This document shows positions 63,119 through 64,000 of a stretch of DNA of 64,000 nucleotides, one piece after another. This stretch comes from Candidatus Sumerlaeota bacterium (GTDB lineage Bacteria > Sumerlaeota > Sumerlaeia > Sumerlaeales > Sumerlaeaceae): assembly GCA_012513815.1 (NCBI GenBank), contig JAAZBM010000005.1, forward strand, positions 17,702 to 81,701. The letters run 5' to 3'. Each line of letters begins with the position of its first letter. Positions within the stretch are counted from its first letter, which is position 1. The notes below the pieces were generated by a model that searched no databases, had not been told where the DNA came from, and saw only the letters and a program-made list of their open reading frames with translations. The position numbers and the translations under genes were made by a program.

Positions 63119-63682
63119 CTACTCTATGGGTTTGGGAGAAATGCCACTGTCGCCGGAACGGTTGCTTTCCTTAATCATTTTGATAATCATGAACACAACA
63201 ATGACGTCGACTGCGACAATATATAGCACCAGTGGAATCACCGACATCTTTTGGGTATTATCGAACGACACATTGATGATTTGCGAGGTAAAATACCAGA
63301 TAACGCCGGTGGTGAGCACATCAATATAGATGAGCGCTTTACGCGCGATACCATAAAGTTTGACTGCGTTTTGCTCCGTGATAGTCACCCCGCAATAATT
63401 TCCAAACCATGGAAACCGAATCGAGAATTTCATAATAGCGGTCATAAACACCGCGAGGATAGGCATGAAAAAGATATTGTAGCTTCTAACAAAAGAATCG
63501 GGAGTGCCTTTAATGTCAAAGTGCATCGCAATCGTTGAAGGGAGAGTGAGATACGCTCGCCATGCGATAAAGATGGTCAGGAGAACAAAAAGAAGAGTAA
63601 CAATTTCGCATGTCCTTTCCTTTTGAGTGAGCGGCGGCATATTGACACGCGGGTTCTTTTTGCGAACTTTAGCGATTCCCAT
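63119..63682 (-). CDS. DUF1648 membrane protein
   Basis: A 187-residue protein with four hydrophobic helices. The first loop, 'LPSTIAMHFDIKGTPDSFVRS', is the DUF1648 signature seen at the N-terminus of SdpI-type immunity proteins and many uncharacterised membrane proteins. The C-terminus is Ser/Gly-rich. It lies 8 bp after the DUF3795 gene on the same strand, with AAGGA upstream of the ATG, so the two are probably cotranscribed. Function unknown. Confidence 0.75.
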   Translation of the reverse strand: MGIAKVRKKNPRVNMPPLTQKERTCEIVTLLFVLLTIFIAWRAYLTLPSTIAMHFDIKGTPDSFVRSYNIFFMPILAVFMTAIMKFSIRFPWFGNYCGVTITEQNAVKLYGIARKALIYIDVLTTGVIWYFTSQIINVSFDNTQKMSVIPLVLYIVAVDVIVVFMIIKMIKESNRSGDSGISPKPIE

Positions 63683-63690
63683 AATAACTT

Positions 63691-64000
63691 TCAGTCCTTC
63701 ATCTTGTGACTACAAGAGACGATTTTGAGCTTCATTTTTTTGTAAGCCATGAGCCTTGTTCGGTTGTCATACGGAATCATGTAGTCATCATAGTCCGATT
63801 TCTCGGGGATCGCCTTGTTGTTAATCGGCACCTTCGCCTCGAAACAGTAGTTCTGGCGCGAGTCAAATTTCTCACAGGGAAACTCGTCGCACTGTCCGCA
63901 ATGGTGCAAATGTCGTTCCAAAACGCACGCACGAACAGGACATTCGTCATCAAGAATACGGGCATCTTTCTTTTGGCAGCGGCAACCATCACAAACCAGT
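63691..64000 (-). CDS. DUF3795 family protein, 5'-truncated by window edge
   Basis: The reading frame stays open to the right edge of the window. It reads 'VCDGCRCQKKDARILDDECPVRACVL' in two stretches, then 'HCGQCDEFPCEKFDSR', the cysteine pattern of DUF3795 (CDGC...CxIxxC...CxxCxxFPC). These Cys pairs probably bind zinc or an iron-sulfur cluster. The N-terminal 'CGxxCxxC' part is beyond the window. About 103 residues are visible. The apparent TTG start at 63921 is internal. Confidence 0.8.
   Translation of the reverse strand, partial: LVCDGCRCQKKDARILDDECPVRACVLERHLHHCGQCDEFPCEKFDSRQNYCFEAKVPINNKAIPEKSDYDDYMIPYDNRTRLMAYKKMKLKIVSCSHKMKD

Overview
The window is a chromosomal segment of an uncultured-looking, Gram-negative-type bacterium with moderate G+C content. 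It carries a lipoprotein signal peptidase, lipoproteins, a MacA/HlyD-type export system, a type II secretion/type IV pilus-like pseudopilin, undecaprenyl-diphosphate phosphatase and an adenosylcobalamin-dependent (oxygen-independent) ribonucleotide reductase. A 3325-residue GLUG-repeat surface protein, CBM9-like secreted proteins, an archaeal-type AroA' aldolase and an arginine/aspartate repeat extension on a U32 protein would fit members of the PVC group such as Lentisphaerota or Kiritimatiellota. That placement is an inference, because no rRNA or universal marker is present to settle it.

Layout. 1-0.6 kb: end of an unknown gene and a DUF167 gene. 0.7-10.2 kb (minus strand): a secreted carbohydrate-binding protein with its own promoter and terminator; a three-gene ABC export operon (adaptor lipoprotein, ATPase, permease); two sensor diguanylate cyclases whose 3' halves are nearly identical; and a second CBM9-like secreted protein. 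10.4-19 kb: a GT-B glycosyltransferase, a QueD plus U32-peptidase-family operon, a secreted propeller/C39/Big_2 protein, a TroA-like metal-binding protein and tRNA-Lys(CTT). 19-25 kb: nrdJ and an FtsL-like gene, then on the minus strand an aromatic-pathway unit (ADTH synthase, chorismate mutase, EPSP synthase). This unit is preceded by what reads as a classical transcription attenuator: a short leader ORF with seven aromatic codons in nine, an antiterminator pairing and a rho-independent terminator. 25-44 kb: a ribose-type sugar ABC operon, uppP, a large membrane protein, queA, small membrane and secreted proteins, a dihydrouridine synthase, a small membrane protein not called by length-limited ORF finding, lspA with an orphan histidine kinase, a HEAT-repeat protein, ligA and bioB.

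44.4-52.1 kb is a type I restriction-modification island (hsdM, hsdS, a RhuM-Fic fusion, hsdR). It is bounded by roughly 52-bp imperfect inverted repeats and contains a decayed fragment of a second RhuM gene. 52.2-62.2 kb is the single giant GLUG/Ig-like/CARDB gene. 62.3-64 kb holds a pseudopilin, a DUF1648 membrane protein and the start-truncated end of a DUF3795 gene.

The strongest new observation is the aromatic leader peptide/attenuator at 24786-24992. Next are the inverted-repeat-bounded restriction island with its RhuM-Fic gene, the R/D-repeat U32 protein, and a C-terminal 'DWSLF/DWNEQ' tail shared by three otherwise different secreted proteins. All calls come from reading the sequence; no database search was run.
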